In this document: positions 53,155 through 61,912 of the stretch, piece after piece | Position numbering within the stretch: the stretch's first letter is position 1 | Layout: the number at the start of each line of letters is the position of its first letter | NCBI RefSeq assembly: GCF_006829085.1 | Contig: NZ_BJTC01000009.1 | Span: 1 to 64,000 of the forward strand | DNA: 64,000 nt | Source: Chryseobacterium sp. ON_d1 | GTDB lineage: Bacteria > Bacteroidota > Bacteroidia > Flavobacteriales > Weeksellaceae | Reading direction: 5' to 3' | The notes under the pieces: generated by a model | The model's input: the letters and a program-made list of their open reading frames with translations, nothing else | Databases searched by the model: none | Told to the model about the DNA's origin: nothing | Program-made: the position numbers and the translations under genes

Positions 53155-55923
53155 ATGAAGAAAACTCTGTTGCTACTGACTTTGATGTTCACAGTCATTA
53201 TACTGCACGCCCAAAAACTACACATTGACGGAAAAATATCAGATTCTGAAAAGAAAGCGATAGAAAATGCGACCGTCTATCTTTTGAAAGTAAAAGATTC
53301 ATCTATTGTCAATTACACGGCAACCAATAAAGAGGGAAAATTTTCTCTGAAAATAGACGATGTAAAAGAACCCTCCATTCTTAAAATTGATGCTGAGAAA
53401 TTATCTTCTTACACCAGAAAATTTGAAAAAATAGACCAGTCATTATCTCTGGGGGATATTCAGCTTGAAAAGCAAGGTCTGGTGAATGCTATTGATGAGG
53501 TAAAGATCACTGTCTCTCCCGTAAAAATTAAAAAAGACACGATTGAGTTCAATGCTGCTGCTATCAAAGTAAGACCTGACAGTAAAATAGAGGAGCTTCT
53601 GAAACAGATTCCCGGTGTGGAAATCAGTAATGAGGGAAAAATTACAGTGAATGGAAAAGAGGTGGATCAGATCATGATCAACGGAAAACCTTTCTTTGAT
53701 AAAGACGGTAAAATTGCCCTTCAGAACTTACCGGCAGATATCATCAAGAATATTCAGTTTACCACCACCAAAACAAAGGAAGAAGAACTCAGCGGAAAAA
53801 CAGCCAAATCGCAGAATACCACCATCAACTTTACCATTGACGAAAAGAAAAATAAAGGTTTGCTGACCAGGCTTACTGTTGGCTACGGATCTGACAAACG
53901 ATATGAAGCAAGCGGACTGGCCAGCTATTTTAAAGGAGATACAAAAATAAGTCTGTTGGCCTCTTCCAATAACATCAATTCACAGGGATTTTCCAGAGAT
54001 GAGGTCTTTGACAGTATGGGCAACGGACGGAATGCCTGGATGATGCAGGGAGGATCTGTCTCAACAGTAGGAAATGTTACCTACTTTAACCAGGGAGGTG
54101 GCACGAAAGGAATTCAAAGGTCTACCACCATTGGGTTAAACTATAGTGACAAACTGGGAAAAGATGCTGATCTGGATTCTTTCAGCCTTATGCATTCCGA
54201 TTCCAATACAGAAACAAGATCCAAAGTTTCAAGGTCTACCCTTTTGCCCACTTATACCCTTCAGACGAATTCTGAAAGTAATGGAGAGAATGAATCGAAA
54301 CAATACAGTTTTGATACTTCAGCCAAAATTAAACTGGATTCCATGACCAGTATTTACCTTTCTCCAAGATTTACAAAAAACAGCAGTTTTAATTTTAATA
54401 ATTCAAAATCTTCTACCTTAAATAACGGTAGCCTGTTGAATAAAAGTAATTCTTATTCAAGCAATGATTCTGAAAACAATTCATTCAATCCTTATCTCTA
54501 TTTTTCCAGAAAATTCAGGAAAAAAGGCCGTTCTATTACAGCCAATATGAACAGTTCCATTTCAGAATCCAGAAGGGATAACCTGAACCAGTCCCAGAAC
54601 ACTTTCTATCAAACCAATGGAGTAACTGTAGACAACAGGGATCAATTGGCAAGGAATAAAAATCAGAACAGCAGTTTTAATTTTACTGCAGGCTATACAG
54701 AACCTGTTTCCGATTCGGCCAGTGTAAGTTTTGAAGTAAAGTATGAAACAAGATCTGCCAGAAATTTGAGGAATGTCAATGATTTTGATAATACGACCGG
54801 AGATTACACTAAATTCAATCAGCTTTTATCCAACAATATGAAGCAAAGAATTAATCAGATCTCTCCTGAGTTCACCTACCAGCTTAATAAAAAGAAACTG
54901 AATTTCTGGGCTTCCATGAATGTTGACATCTCAGACATGAAAGTAAACTCTATCTATAACGGACAGCAATATGACCTGCAGAAAAATTTTGTACTGCCCC
55001 AGTATAATGTAAATCTTAACTACCAGATGGGAGAAGGAAAATACCTGAGTGTTTATAACTATTCCAACTTTACCATTCCTACAGCAGAACAGCTTACTCC
55101 GTATAAGGATGAATCAAATCCTTTGATTACCTATCAGGGAAACCCTGATTTGAAAAATACCTGGATCAACAATCTTTATCTGTATTTCAATAATTATAAT
55201 AAAGTAAAAGACCTCAGCTACTATTTCAATATTGGTTTTACGTACAGAAATAATGACATCATCAATTTTTCCACCTATGATAATGCAGGAAAGCAAGTAA
55301 TTACTTACAGCAATGTAAGCGGAAATAAAAACATCAACGCAGGCGGAGGTTTCAGTAAAACCCTGAAATTGAAAAACAACAAGCTTACCATCAACCCGAG
55401 ATTCAGCATGGTATATGCATATAATAATGGTTTTATAGACGGACAGGCCTTTACCAGCAACTCATACAGTCTTAATCCGGGACTTAATCTTACCTATGAA
55501 ATCAAGGATAAAATGACCATCAAACCTTCTTACAGACTTGGATACAGTTTTTCAAATTATACCAATTACAATGTAACGAATGTAAATACAGCCAATCAAT
55601 CCTTAAAGCTGGAACTGACCAATTATATGCTGCAGGGAAGGCTTGTTTTTGGAAACGATTTTGAATATAATACCAACTCCAATATTGCCCCGGGCTTTAA
55701 AAAAGATTTCTACTTCTGGAATACCAGTCTGGGATACTCATTCTACAAAAAACAGTTTACAGCAAAAGTAAAAATCTATGACGTTTTGAACCAAAATCAA
55801 AGTGTGAGAAGAACCATCACCGATTCTTATTTTGAAGACCGTGAAGACCTGATTCTGAAAAGATATATCATGTTCTCCATCAGTATGAAACTGAACAAAT
55901 TTGCAGGAAAAAAGACGCAATAA
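53155..55923 (+). CDS. outer-membrane beta-barrel receptor (TonB-receptor-like) 2
   Basis: A 922-residue outer-membrane protein starting at ATG 53155 with a signal peptide (1-19, ending HAQ). A CarboxypepD_reg-like domain (about 20-100) precedes a plug-like segment with VRPDSKIEELLKQIPGVEISNEGKITVNGKEVDQIMING, and then many barrel strands rich in Asn and Ser. It differs from the receptor at 43873 in length and plug. No SusD or ECF-sigma partner lies nearby. The substrate is unknown. Confidence 0.85.
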   Translation: MKKTLLLLTLMFTVIILHAQKLHIDGKISDSEKKAIENATVYLLKVKDSSIVNYTATNKEGKFSLKIDDVKEPSILKIDAEKLSSYTRKFEKIDQSLSLGDIQLEKQGLVNAIDEVKITVSPVKIKKDTIEFNAAAIKVRPDSKIEELLKQIPGVEISNEGKITVNGKEVDQIMINGKPFFDKDGKIALQNLPADIIKNIQFTTTKTKEEELSGKTAKSQNTTINFTIDEKKNKGLLTRLTVGYGSDKRYEASGLASYFKGDTKISLLASSNNINSQGFSRDEVFDSMGNGRNAWMMQGGSVSTVGNVTYFNQGGGTKGIQRSTTIGLNYSDKLGKDADLDSFSLMHSDSNTETRSKVSRSTLLPTYTLQTNSESNGENESKQYSFDTSAKIKLDSMTSIYLSPRFTKNSSFNFNNSKSSTLNNGSLLNKSNSYSSNDSENNSFNPYLYFSRKFRKKGRSITANMNSSISESRRDNLNQSQNTFYQTNGVTVDNRDQLARNKNQNSSFNFTAGYTEPVSDSASVSFEVKYETRSARNLRNVNDFDNTTGDYTKFNQLLSNNMKQRINQISPEFTYQLNKKKLNFWASMNVDISDMKVNSIYNGQQYDLQKNFVLPQYNVNLNYQMGEGKYLSVYNYSNFTIPTAEQLTPYKDESNPLITYQGNPDLKNTWINNLYLYFNNYNKVKDLSYYFNIGFTYRNNDIINFSTYDNAGKQVITYSNVSGNKNINAGGGFSKTLKLKNNKLTINPRFSMVYAYNNGFIDGQAFTSNSYSLNPGLNLTYEIKDKMTIKPSYRLGYSFSNYTNYNVTNVNTANQSLKLELTNYMLQGRLVFGNDFEYNTNSNIAPGFKKDFYFWNTSLGYSFYKKQFTAKVKIYDVLNQNQSVRRTITDSYFEDREDLILKRYIMFSISMKLNKFAGKKTQ

Positions 55924-56047
55924 AGTAACACCATACTTTTATATAATTTATGATAATGGCCGGATAGATCCGGCTATTTTCATGAATAGTCTAAATTTCA
56001 GGTCTGAATATAATCACAACTGGAGACGTAAAATTCCCCTCCTCTGT

Positions 56048-56085
56048 AGGCGTGGCGAAAATTCAAAGAATTTTTGACGGGGTGG
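56048..56085 (-). repeat. dispersed repeat, copy B (inverted relative to copy A)
   Basis: Read on the minus strand it begins CCACCCCGTCAAAAATTC and matches 19604-19641 with one or two differences. Purine-rich flanking similarity extends it to about 55 bases. Confidence 0.75.
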
Positions 56086-56160
56086 TTTTTACAACAACCT
56101 TTTAAAGAAGATTTGTCAATAAACGTGTTTTTATTTTTAAATTAGCGGCAAATTTTTTTT

Positions 56161-58020
56161 ATGAAAACCCCTATTTCAGTATTATGTGTTCTTTTTTTCA
56201 TTTTTGGAAAAGCCCAGAAAACAGAACAGAAAGATACTTTCGTTAAAGACAATTTCACCAAGAAAGAATTTTATATTCCGATGCGTGATGGAGTGAAACT
56301 TTTCACAGCCGTGTATATCCCGAAAGATATATCGAACAAGAACAAATATCCGTTTCTGATGCAGAGAACCTGCTACAGCATTGCTCCTTATGGAGAGAAT
56401 GAATATAAGACCAAGGTAGGCCCCAATACCTATCTTATGAAAGACAAGTATATTTTCGTGTACCAGGATGTTCGCGGAAGGTATATGAGTGAGGGTACAT
56501 TTACCAATATGACACCACAGGTAGAGCGTAAAACGAAAAAAGATGTTGATGAAAGTACGGATACCTATGATACCATCGAATGGCTTTTGAAAAATGTTAA
56601 AGATAACAATGGTAAGGTAGGTCAGTTCGGAACATCATATCCGGGCTTTTATACTGCTGTGGGGACATTATCACAGCATTCTGCTCTGGTAGCATCTTCA
56701 CCGCAGGCTCCTATTTCCGATTTCTGGAATGATGATTTTCTTCACAACGGAAGATTTATGTTAGGATATTTCAGAACCTTCCCGGTTTTCGGAATTCAAA
56801 AGACACAACCTGAAAAGCAGGCATGGTATATGGATTCTTTCATTAAGCAAACTTCCGAAGACGGATTAAAATTCTACAGAGACCTTGGTACATTGAAGGA
56901 TGCTTATGAAAAATATTATAAGAATAATTTCTTCATGACAGAGATTATGAATCACACCAACTATGATGAGTTCTGGCAGAAAAGAGGACTTCTTCCTCAC
57001 TTAAAAAACATCAATCACGCTGTAATGACTGTCGGCGGATGGTTTGATGCAGAAGATCTTTCCGGTCCTCTGAATATTTATAAGACCATCGAAAAAACAA
57101 GCCCTAAAGCCAAAAATACTATTGTAATGGGACCTTTCTCCCACGGCGGCTGGTCACAGGAACAGGGAAAACATTTCCACAGTGAAACGTATTTTGGGGA
57201 TAGTATTGCAACGTATTATCAGAAAAATATTGAAACAAAATTCTTCAATCATTATCTGAAAGGTAATACCAAAGAAGATGCAGGACTTCCTGAAGCGCTG
57301 ATGTATGATACAGGGGCTAAACAATGGAAGGAATTTGCTTCTTACCCTCCTAAAAATGCACAGAAAGTGAATTTCTATCTGGCTGATAAGACCTTAAAAA
57401 AATCATCAGGACAAGGTTATTCCGAATATTACAGTGATCCGAACAATCCTGTTCTAAGTTCGGATCATTTAAAAGATTTTAATGGCTTTACTCCAAAAAA
57501 TTATATGTCGGAAGATCAGAGATTTGCAGTGGGAAGACCTGATGTATTAACTTTCACTACCGATGTTTTAACGGATGACATTACTTTCGCCGGAGAAATC
57601 ATGGCCAAACTGAACATTGCCTCTTCTTCTACCGATGCTGATTTTGCAGTAAAACTGATCGACGTATATCCTGAAGATTTCAAACCAGCAGAAAAGAAAG
57701 AAGGCGTTATCTATGGCAACTATCACCAGATGGTAAGAAGTGAGATCATGCCTGCGAGATTCAGAAATACAAGAGAAAAGGGAGAAGCTTTGGTTCCTGA
57801 TCAGAAAACAGCGGTCAATTTCAGACTTCAGGATGTGGTTCATACCTTCAAGAAAGGACATAAAATTCAGATTCAGATCAGCAGTACATGGTTTCCACTT
57901 TTCGCGATCAACCCGCAGAAGTTTATGGATAATCCGAATTTTGCCAACAAGGAGGACTACACCAAGGCATTTATCAAAGTATATGATGACAGCTCTATTG
58001 AAGCTGATGTTTTAAAATAA
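56161..58020 (+). CDS. CocE/NonD family hydrolase (S15-like)
   Basis: A 619-residue exported alpha/beta hydrolase with signal peptide 1-18 (ending KAQ). Catalytic elements: Ser159 in GQFGTSYPG, Asp in GGWFDAED (about 300), and His in GPFSHGGW (about 325). A jelly-roll domain (about 430-619) follows, as in X-prolyl dipeptidyl peptidases, cocaine esterase and glutaryl-7-ACA acylase. It is likely a periplasmic peptidase or acylase. YQDVRGRYMSEG is a family-wide segment. Followed by a terminator. Confidence 0.88.
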   Translation: MKTPISVLCVLFFIFGKAQKTEQKDTFVKDNFTKKEFYIPMRDGVKLFTAVYIPKDISNKNKYPFLMQRTCYSIAPYGENEYKTKVGPNTYLMKDKYIFVYQDVRGRYMSEGTFTNMTPQVERKTKKDVDESTDTYDTIEWLLKNVKDNNGKVGQFGTSYPGFYTAVGTLSQHSALVASSPQAPISDFWNDDFLHNGRFMLGYFRTFPVFGIQKTQPEKQAWYMDSFIKQTSEDGLKFYRDLGTLKDAYEKYYKNNFFMTEIMNHTNYDEFWQKRGLLPHLKNINHAVMTVGGWFDAEDLSGPLNIYKTIEKTSPKAKNTIVMGPFSHGGWSQEQGKHFHSETYFGDSIATYYQKNIETKFFNHYLKGNTKEDAGLPEALMYDTGAKQWKEFASYPPKNAQKVNFYLADKTLKKSSGQGYSEYYSDPNNPVLSSDHLKDFNGFTPKNYMSEDQRFAVGRPDVLTFTTDVLTDDITFAGEIMAKLNIASSSTDADFAVKLIDVYPEDFKPAEKKEGVIYGNYHQMVRSEIMPARFRNTREKGEALVPDQKTAVNFRLQDVVHTFKKGHKIQIQISSTWFPLFAINPQKFMDNPNFANKEDYTKAFIKVYDDSSIEADVLK

Positions 58021-58028
58021 AATAAAAT

Positions 58029-58056
58029 AAAAAGCTGTTCGTCTGAACAGCTTTTT
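58029..58056 (+). terminator. terminator of the CocE-like gene
   Basis: AAAAAGCTGTTC and GAACAGCTTTTT pair exactly around GTCT. Confidence 0.85.
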
Positions 58057-58087
58057 ATTTTTTAAAGATCTGAGGTTTTATTTTAGG

Positions 58088-58150
58088 TTTTGGCTAAAGC
58101 CGGATGAATTGGTTCTTTTGTTCAAGTGGGCTAAAGCCCACTTCTATTGA
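58088..58150 (+). repeat. GGCTAAAGCC dispersed repeat, copy 2
   Basis: TTTTGGCTAAAGCCGGATGAATT, a spacer, then GTGGGCTAAAGCCCACTTCTATTGA. Same element order as the other copies. Confidence 0.85.
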
Positions 58151-58193
58151 TAAATATAATAGACAAACATTGTGGATAAATATCCTCTTAAAA

Positions 58194-58805
58194 CTATTCT
58201 TCAATGGTTCTGAAAGTCAGGTTTATTCTTGGAGTATGCACTTTTGTGGTAGGCGGAAGCCTGTGAAGCCAGTGGTCCTGAGTAGTTCCTTTCATAATTA
58301 ACAAACTGCCGCTTTCCAGGAATATTTCAACTTTTTCTTTGGTTGTTTTATGTTTAAATAAAAACTTTCTTTCCGCTCCGAAAGTCAGGGAAGCGATTGC
58401 CCCGTGTTTCTTAAGATCTGTTTCTGCATCACTGTGGTACGCCATTCCTTCACTTCCGTCATGGTATAGATTGAGCAGGCAGGAGTTATAGATTTCTCCT
58501 GAAACTTCCTCACACTTTTTCTTCAGTTCCAATAATTCCGGGGTCCAGAACTTTGCAAATTTTGTTCTTTTTGAATACGTATATTCAAATGCTTTTTCTC
58601 CAAACCAGGCTACTTTCCTTTTAGTTAAAATCAATTTTCCAAAGATGATTGCTTCATCATTCTCCCATGGAATCTGATTAAGCAGATAATCATAATAAAA
58701 ATCAGATTTTTCTTTGGAGAAAACCTTGCCGTAATAATGAACGGTTCCGTCATGCGGAAGTATGTTGAGAGGATAATCTGAAATTTCTTCAAAGAGACTC
58801 ATCAT
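58194..58805 (-). CDS. alkB: AlkB-like Fe(II)/2OG DNA dioxygenase
   Basis: A 203-residue oxygenase of the AlkB/ALKBH2-3 type, which removes 1-methyladenine and 3-methylcytosine from nucleic acid. Iron ligands are His124 and Asp126 (YHSDAE) and His181 (HWLHRLP); 2OG-binding Arg193 and Arg199 lie in PRINLTFR. An Ada-like methyltransferase lies upstream on the same strand, so both parts of the alkylation-damage response are close. The symbol denotes the family; substrate not shown. Confidence 0.85.
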   Translation of the reverse strand: MMSLFEEISDYPLNILPHDGTVHYYGKVFSKEKSDFYYDYLLNQIPWENDEAIIFGKLILTKRKVAWFGEKAFEYTYSKRTKFAKFWTPELLELKKKCEEVSGEIYNSCLLNLYHDGSEGMAYHSDAETDLKKHGAIASLTFGAERKFLFKHKTTKEKVEIFLESGSLLIMKGTTQDHWLHRLPPTTKVHTPRINLTFRTIEE

Positions 58806-59180
58806 CGTTTTTTTAATTTAAATGCTTTATTTTGTAAAAGGTACAATGTAAAATGTATTTATGGCTTTTATTTAAACACAAATGACACTAATACAGATCA
58901 CAAATAACACCATATTCTTTTTTATCAATAGGAACGGACTTTAGTCCGTTTAATAAAAAGAGAGTTAATCCATTGGCTTTAGCCAAAACTTAAGGCTCAA
59001 TATTTTTCAACCACAAAAGTTATAATACATTACTATTTAACTAACAAGATTCATATATAAAAGTATACTAAAGCCTTCGAAGATCTTTGATTTTATTGTT
59101 GTGAACTTTATTACAGATAATTTTTAATCTTATGATCCATCTCTCAAAAATCCTTTTGTGTCTTTTGTGATAAAAATATA
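58806..59180. other. gene-free gap with one inverted repeat copy
   Basis: These 375 bases contain repeat copy 3 (58923-58988) and otherwise AT-rich sequence with no open frame longer than about 30 codons that looks real. Confidence 0.6.
58923..58988 (-). repeat. GGCTAAAGCC dispersed repeat, copy 3 (inverted, variant)
   Basis: Read on the minus strand: TTTTGGCTAAAGCCAATGG, a spacer, then AACGGACTAAAGTCCGTTCCTATTGA. The second palindrome carries compensating changes (GGACTAAAGTCC for GGGCTAAAGCCC), which keeps the pairing. Confidence 0.8.
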
Positions 59181-60023
59181 TTACGAGTACATCTGTGAAC
59201 CTTCCCAACCTACAATAAGTTGTTTTCTTTCACTTCCCCATCGGTAACCGCCGAGGTGTCCGGTAGACTGAATCACACGGTGACAAGGTATCAGAAATGC
59301 AACAGGGTTACTCCCAATAGCTGTTCCTACCGCTCTGGATGCTTTAGGATTACCTATTTTTTCAGCCAGACTGCCATACGTAGACAGTTTACCCATAGGA
59401 ATTGTCAATAGGCTTTCCCATACTTTCAGCTGAAAATCAGTTCCTTTTAAGTGTAATTTAATCGTATTGAGTTGAGTCCAGTCTTTATCGAATATGGACA
59501 GTGCATTCTTCTGAAGAGCATCCTGCTGCTCAATAAAAGAAGCATTAGGGAACTTTTGCTTCAGTTCCCCGAATGCTTTTTCTTTATCGTCTTCAAAAGC
59601 CATATAGCAGATTCCTTTTTCTGTAGAAGCTACCAACAGATTTCCGAAAGGGCTTTCGGAAAAACTGTAATGAATATGGAGGCTTTTTCCTCCGTTTTTA
59701 TATTCTGCCGGAGACATTCCTTCTATTTTCACAAACAGGTCATGGAGCCTGCTGGTGCTTGAAAGGCCTGTCTCATAGGCAGTATCAAACAAACTTGCTT
59801 TTTCTTCCTTCAATAAATTTTTAGCATGTTCAAGGCTGATGAACTGTAAAAATTTTTTCGGACTTGTTCCTGCCCAATCTGTAAAGATCTTCTGAAAATG
59901 GGCCGGACTCAAGTGAACATTTTCTGCCACTTCTTCCAAACTTGGCTGAAGCCTGAAATTGCTCTGGATATATTCTATCGCTTTTGCAATTCTGTTATAA
60001 TCTATCTGACTTTGTGTGGACAT
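59181..60023 (-). CDS. AraC-HTH / O6-methylguanine-DNA methyltransferase fusion (Ada-like, no N-terminal Zn domain)
   Basis: A 280-residue two-part protein. Residues about 5-105 are an AraC helix-turn-helix (QPSLEEVAENVHLSPAHFQKIF, SLFDTAYETGLSSTSRLHDLF). Residues about 110-280 are the methyltransferase, with the suicide Cys247 in IPCHRVI. It repairs O6-methylguanine and O4-methylthymine in the Ogt manner. The N-terminal zinc domain of E. coli Ada, which accepts phosphotriester methyl groups and switches the protein to an activator, is absent, so how it would sense damage is unclear. The AlkB-like gene lies 375 bases downstream. Confidence 0.88.
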   Translation of the reverse strand: MSTQSQIDYNRIAKAIEYIQSNFRLQPSLEEVAENVHLSPAHFQKIFTDWAGTSPKKFLQFISLEHAKNLLKEEKASLFDTAYETGLSSTSRLHDLFVKIEGMSPAEYKNGGKSLHIHYSFSESPFGNLLVASTEKGICYMAFEDDKEKAFGELKQKFPNASFIEQQDALQKNALSIFDKDWTQLNTIKLHLKGTDFQLKVWESLLTIPMGKLSTYGSLAEKIGNPKASRAVGTAIGSNPVAFLIPCHRVIQSTGHLGGYRWGSERKQLIVGWEGSQMYS

Positions 60024-60092
60024 TGTATTATGATTTTACCTCACAAATTTCCAAAGAATATACGGCAGAAAAAATCCGATTCTTGCGGAATA

Positions 60093-60950
60093 TTAGTTGT
60101 TGTTATAAATATCGTTATAAGCAAGCATTTTATAATATAGCTTAGCAGCAAGGAAAGCCGTTGGCTTAGCCATTGGAGAATCCATTAACTCTACAATGTC
60201 AAATGCTACAACATTACATTTTTCAAATACTTTTCTTAATAATTCCAGTGTCGGATACCATTGTAACCCGCCTGGCTCAGGAGTTCCTGTAGATGGAGCA
60301 ATAGATGGATCAAAAGCATCAAGGTCTATTGTAATATATACGTTTCCTGAAACTTTTTCCAATACATCATTCACCCAGTTCTCGTTGTTCGCAATTTCGT
60401 GAGCAAAGAATACTCTTCCTTCCGGTAAATACTGAGCTTCTTCAGCATCCATAGAACGGATTCCCACCTGAACTAAATTATGTTTCTGGTTAGCTTCAAA
60501 CACCGCACAAGCATGGTTAGAAGTAGAACCGTGGAATTCAGGACGTAAGTCTGTATGAGCATCCAGCTGAAGAACGGTAAGGTTTTCAAATTTCTCTCCT
60601 ACTGCACGGATAGAACCGATAGACACAGAGTGTTCACCTCCAAATAAAGTAAATACTTTCCCTTCATTGTTCAAAAGCTCTTTTGTTTTCTGATAAACGG
60701 CTTCTGTCATTGCTTCCGGACTGGAATTTTCAGAAACTTCTCCTGCCAGATATACCCCCTGAAGATAAGGCTCTGTTTGGGTTTCAATATCATAAAGCTC
60801 CATGTTTTCAGAAGCATCTAAGAATAATTCCGGACCTTTATCAGCCCCTTTACCCCATGTTGAAGTTCCATCGTAAGGAACGGTTAACAACATTACTTTC
60901 GAATTCTCTAACGTTGCATTTTCCTCGGGAATTCCTGCGTATGTTTTCAT
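60093..60950 (-). CDS. speB: agmatinase
   Basis: A 285-residue manganese hydrolase of the arginase/agmatinase family. Metal-binding motifs: GGEHSVSIG, LDAHTDLR and IDLDAFDPSIAPSTGTPEPGG. Family members hydrolyse agmatine to putrescine and urea. The arginine decarboxylase gene that would supply agmatine lies 1 kb upstream on the same strand, separated by a HAD gene on the other strand, so agmatinase is favoured over arginase. An Ada-like gene follows 69 bases downstream. Confidence 0.88.
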   Translation of the reverse strand: MKTYAGIPEENATLENSKVMLLTVPYDGTSTWGKGADKGPELFLDASENMELYDIETQTEPYLQGVYLAGEVSENSSPEAMTEAVYQKTKELLNNEGKVFTLFGGEHSVSIGSIRAVGEKFENLTVLQLDAHTDLRPEFHGSTSNHACAVFEANQKHNLVQVGIRSMDAEEAQYLPEGRVFFAHEIANNENWVNDVLEKVSGNVYITIDLDAFDPSIAPSTGTPEPGGLQWYPTLELLRKVFEKCNVVAFDIVELMDSPMAKPTAFLAAKLYYKMLAYNDIYNNN

Positions 60951-61113
60951 ATATAATTATTAATTAAAAAATTAAATGATTGAAAGATTAAATGATTCCG
61001 CAAAGATACAAAATAGTACCCGAGTTATAAATGATGAACGGTTTGTTATGAATATTTAACCTTTATCCTGATTTTTAAATTTTTAAATCTTTCCCTATTT
61101 AAATTTTAAAAGT

Positions 61114-61121
61114 TATTTTTG
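61114..61121 (+). promoter_or_regulatory. candidate -7 box of the HAD gene
   Basis: TATTTTTG fits TAnnTTTG and lies 15 bases before ATG 61137. It overlaps the TTG at 61119 that would otherwise start the frame, which supports the ATG. No clear -33 TTG. Confidence 0.4.
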
Positions 61122-61136
61122 TATAAAACTACTGAT

Positions 61137-61796
61137 ATGCCTTTAAAAGCTGTTCTCTTTGATATGGATGGGGTAATTGTAGATACGGAACCCTTACATA
61201 GAAAAGCCTATTTCAAAACATTTGATGAACTGGAAATTGTAGTACCCGAGGAACTGTACACCTCTTTTACAGGAGCTTCTACCAAAAGAGTTTCTGAAAT
61301 ATTGATTACTGAATTTAACTTAGATCAGACTTACGAAACGATCGCAGGAATCAAAAGATCTCATTTCAAGGATTATTTTTACAATGATGAAGAATTTGAC
61401 CTAATTCCGGGGGTAAGAAAACTGATTGAGCATTATCATGAAAATGGGATAAAGCTTATCCTGGCTTCTTCTGCTACAATGGTAACCATTAATATGGTTT
61501 TTGAAAAATTCGGATTGGAGCCCTATTTCAGTGGAAAGATTAGCGGCGCCGATTTAAAGGAATCAAAACCTCATCCTGAAGTTTTTCTGCTGGCAGCTGA
61601 AATGGCTGGAGAACCTGTTGAAAACTGTATGGTGATTGAAGATTCCACAAACGGCATTCTTGCGGCTCACAGGGCAAAAATCTTTTGTGCTGCATACAGA
61701 AGCCCACATTCAAAAAACCAGGATTATACCTTAGCAGATACAGTGGTTTCCGATTATGAAGAATTAGAACTGGATAAGATTTCAAAATATTTTTAA
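61137..61796 (+). CDS. HAD family hydrolase, beta-phosphoglucomutase-like
   Basis: A 219-residue HAD phosphatase. The nucleophile motif is VLFDMDGVIVD (Asp9, Asp11), motif II is LILASSATM, Lys motif is KESKPHPEVF, and motif IV is IEDSTNG. The cap inserted after motif I is the small helical type of the phosphoglucomutase/phosphatase branch. It probably dephosphorylates a sugar phosphate; specificity is unknown. It sits between two leftward polyamine genes. Confidence 0.85.
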   Translation: MPLKAVLFDMDGVIVDTEPLHRKAYFKTFDELEIVVPEELYTSFTGASTKRVSEILITEFNLDQTYETIAGIKRSHFKDYFYNDEEFDLIPGVRKLIEHYHENGIKLILASSATMVTINMVFEKFGLEPYFSGKISGADLKESKPHPEVFLLAAEMAGEPVENCMVIEDSTNGILAAHRAKIFCAAYRSPHSKNQDYTLADTVVSDYEELELDKISKYF

Positions 61797-61800
61797 ATGA

Positions 61801-61829
61801 AAAACTCTCAGAAAAATCTGAGAGCTTTT
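61801..61829 (+). terminator. terminator of the HAD gene
   Basis: CTCTCAGA and TCTGAGAG flank AAAA, followed by CTTTTG. Confidence 0.7.
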
Positions 61830-61841
61830 GTTTTGTATAAG

Positions 61842-61905
61842 TTTTGGCTAAAGCCAATTGACTTTTCTATTGATTGTAAATGGGCTAAAGCCCATTTCTA
61901 TTGAT
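61842..61905 (+). repeat. GGCTAAAGCC dispersed repeat, copy 4
   Basis: TTTTGGCTAAAGCCAATTGA, a spacer, then ATGGGCTAAAGCCCATTTCTATTGA. It ends eight bases before the arginine decarboxylase stop codon region. Confidence 0.85.
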
Positions 61906-61912
61906 CATAAAA

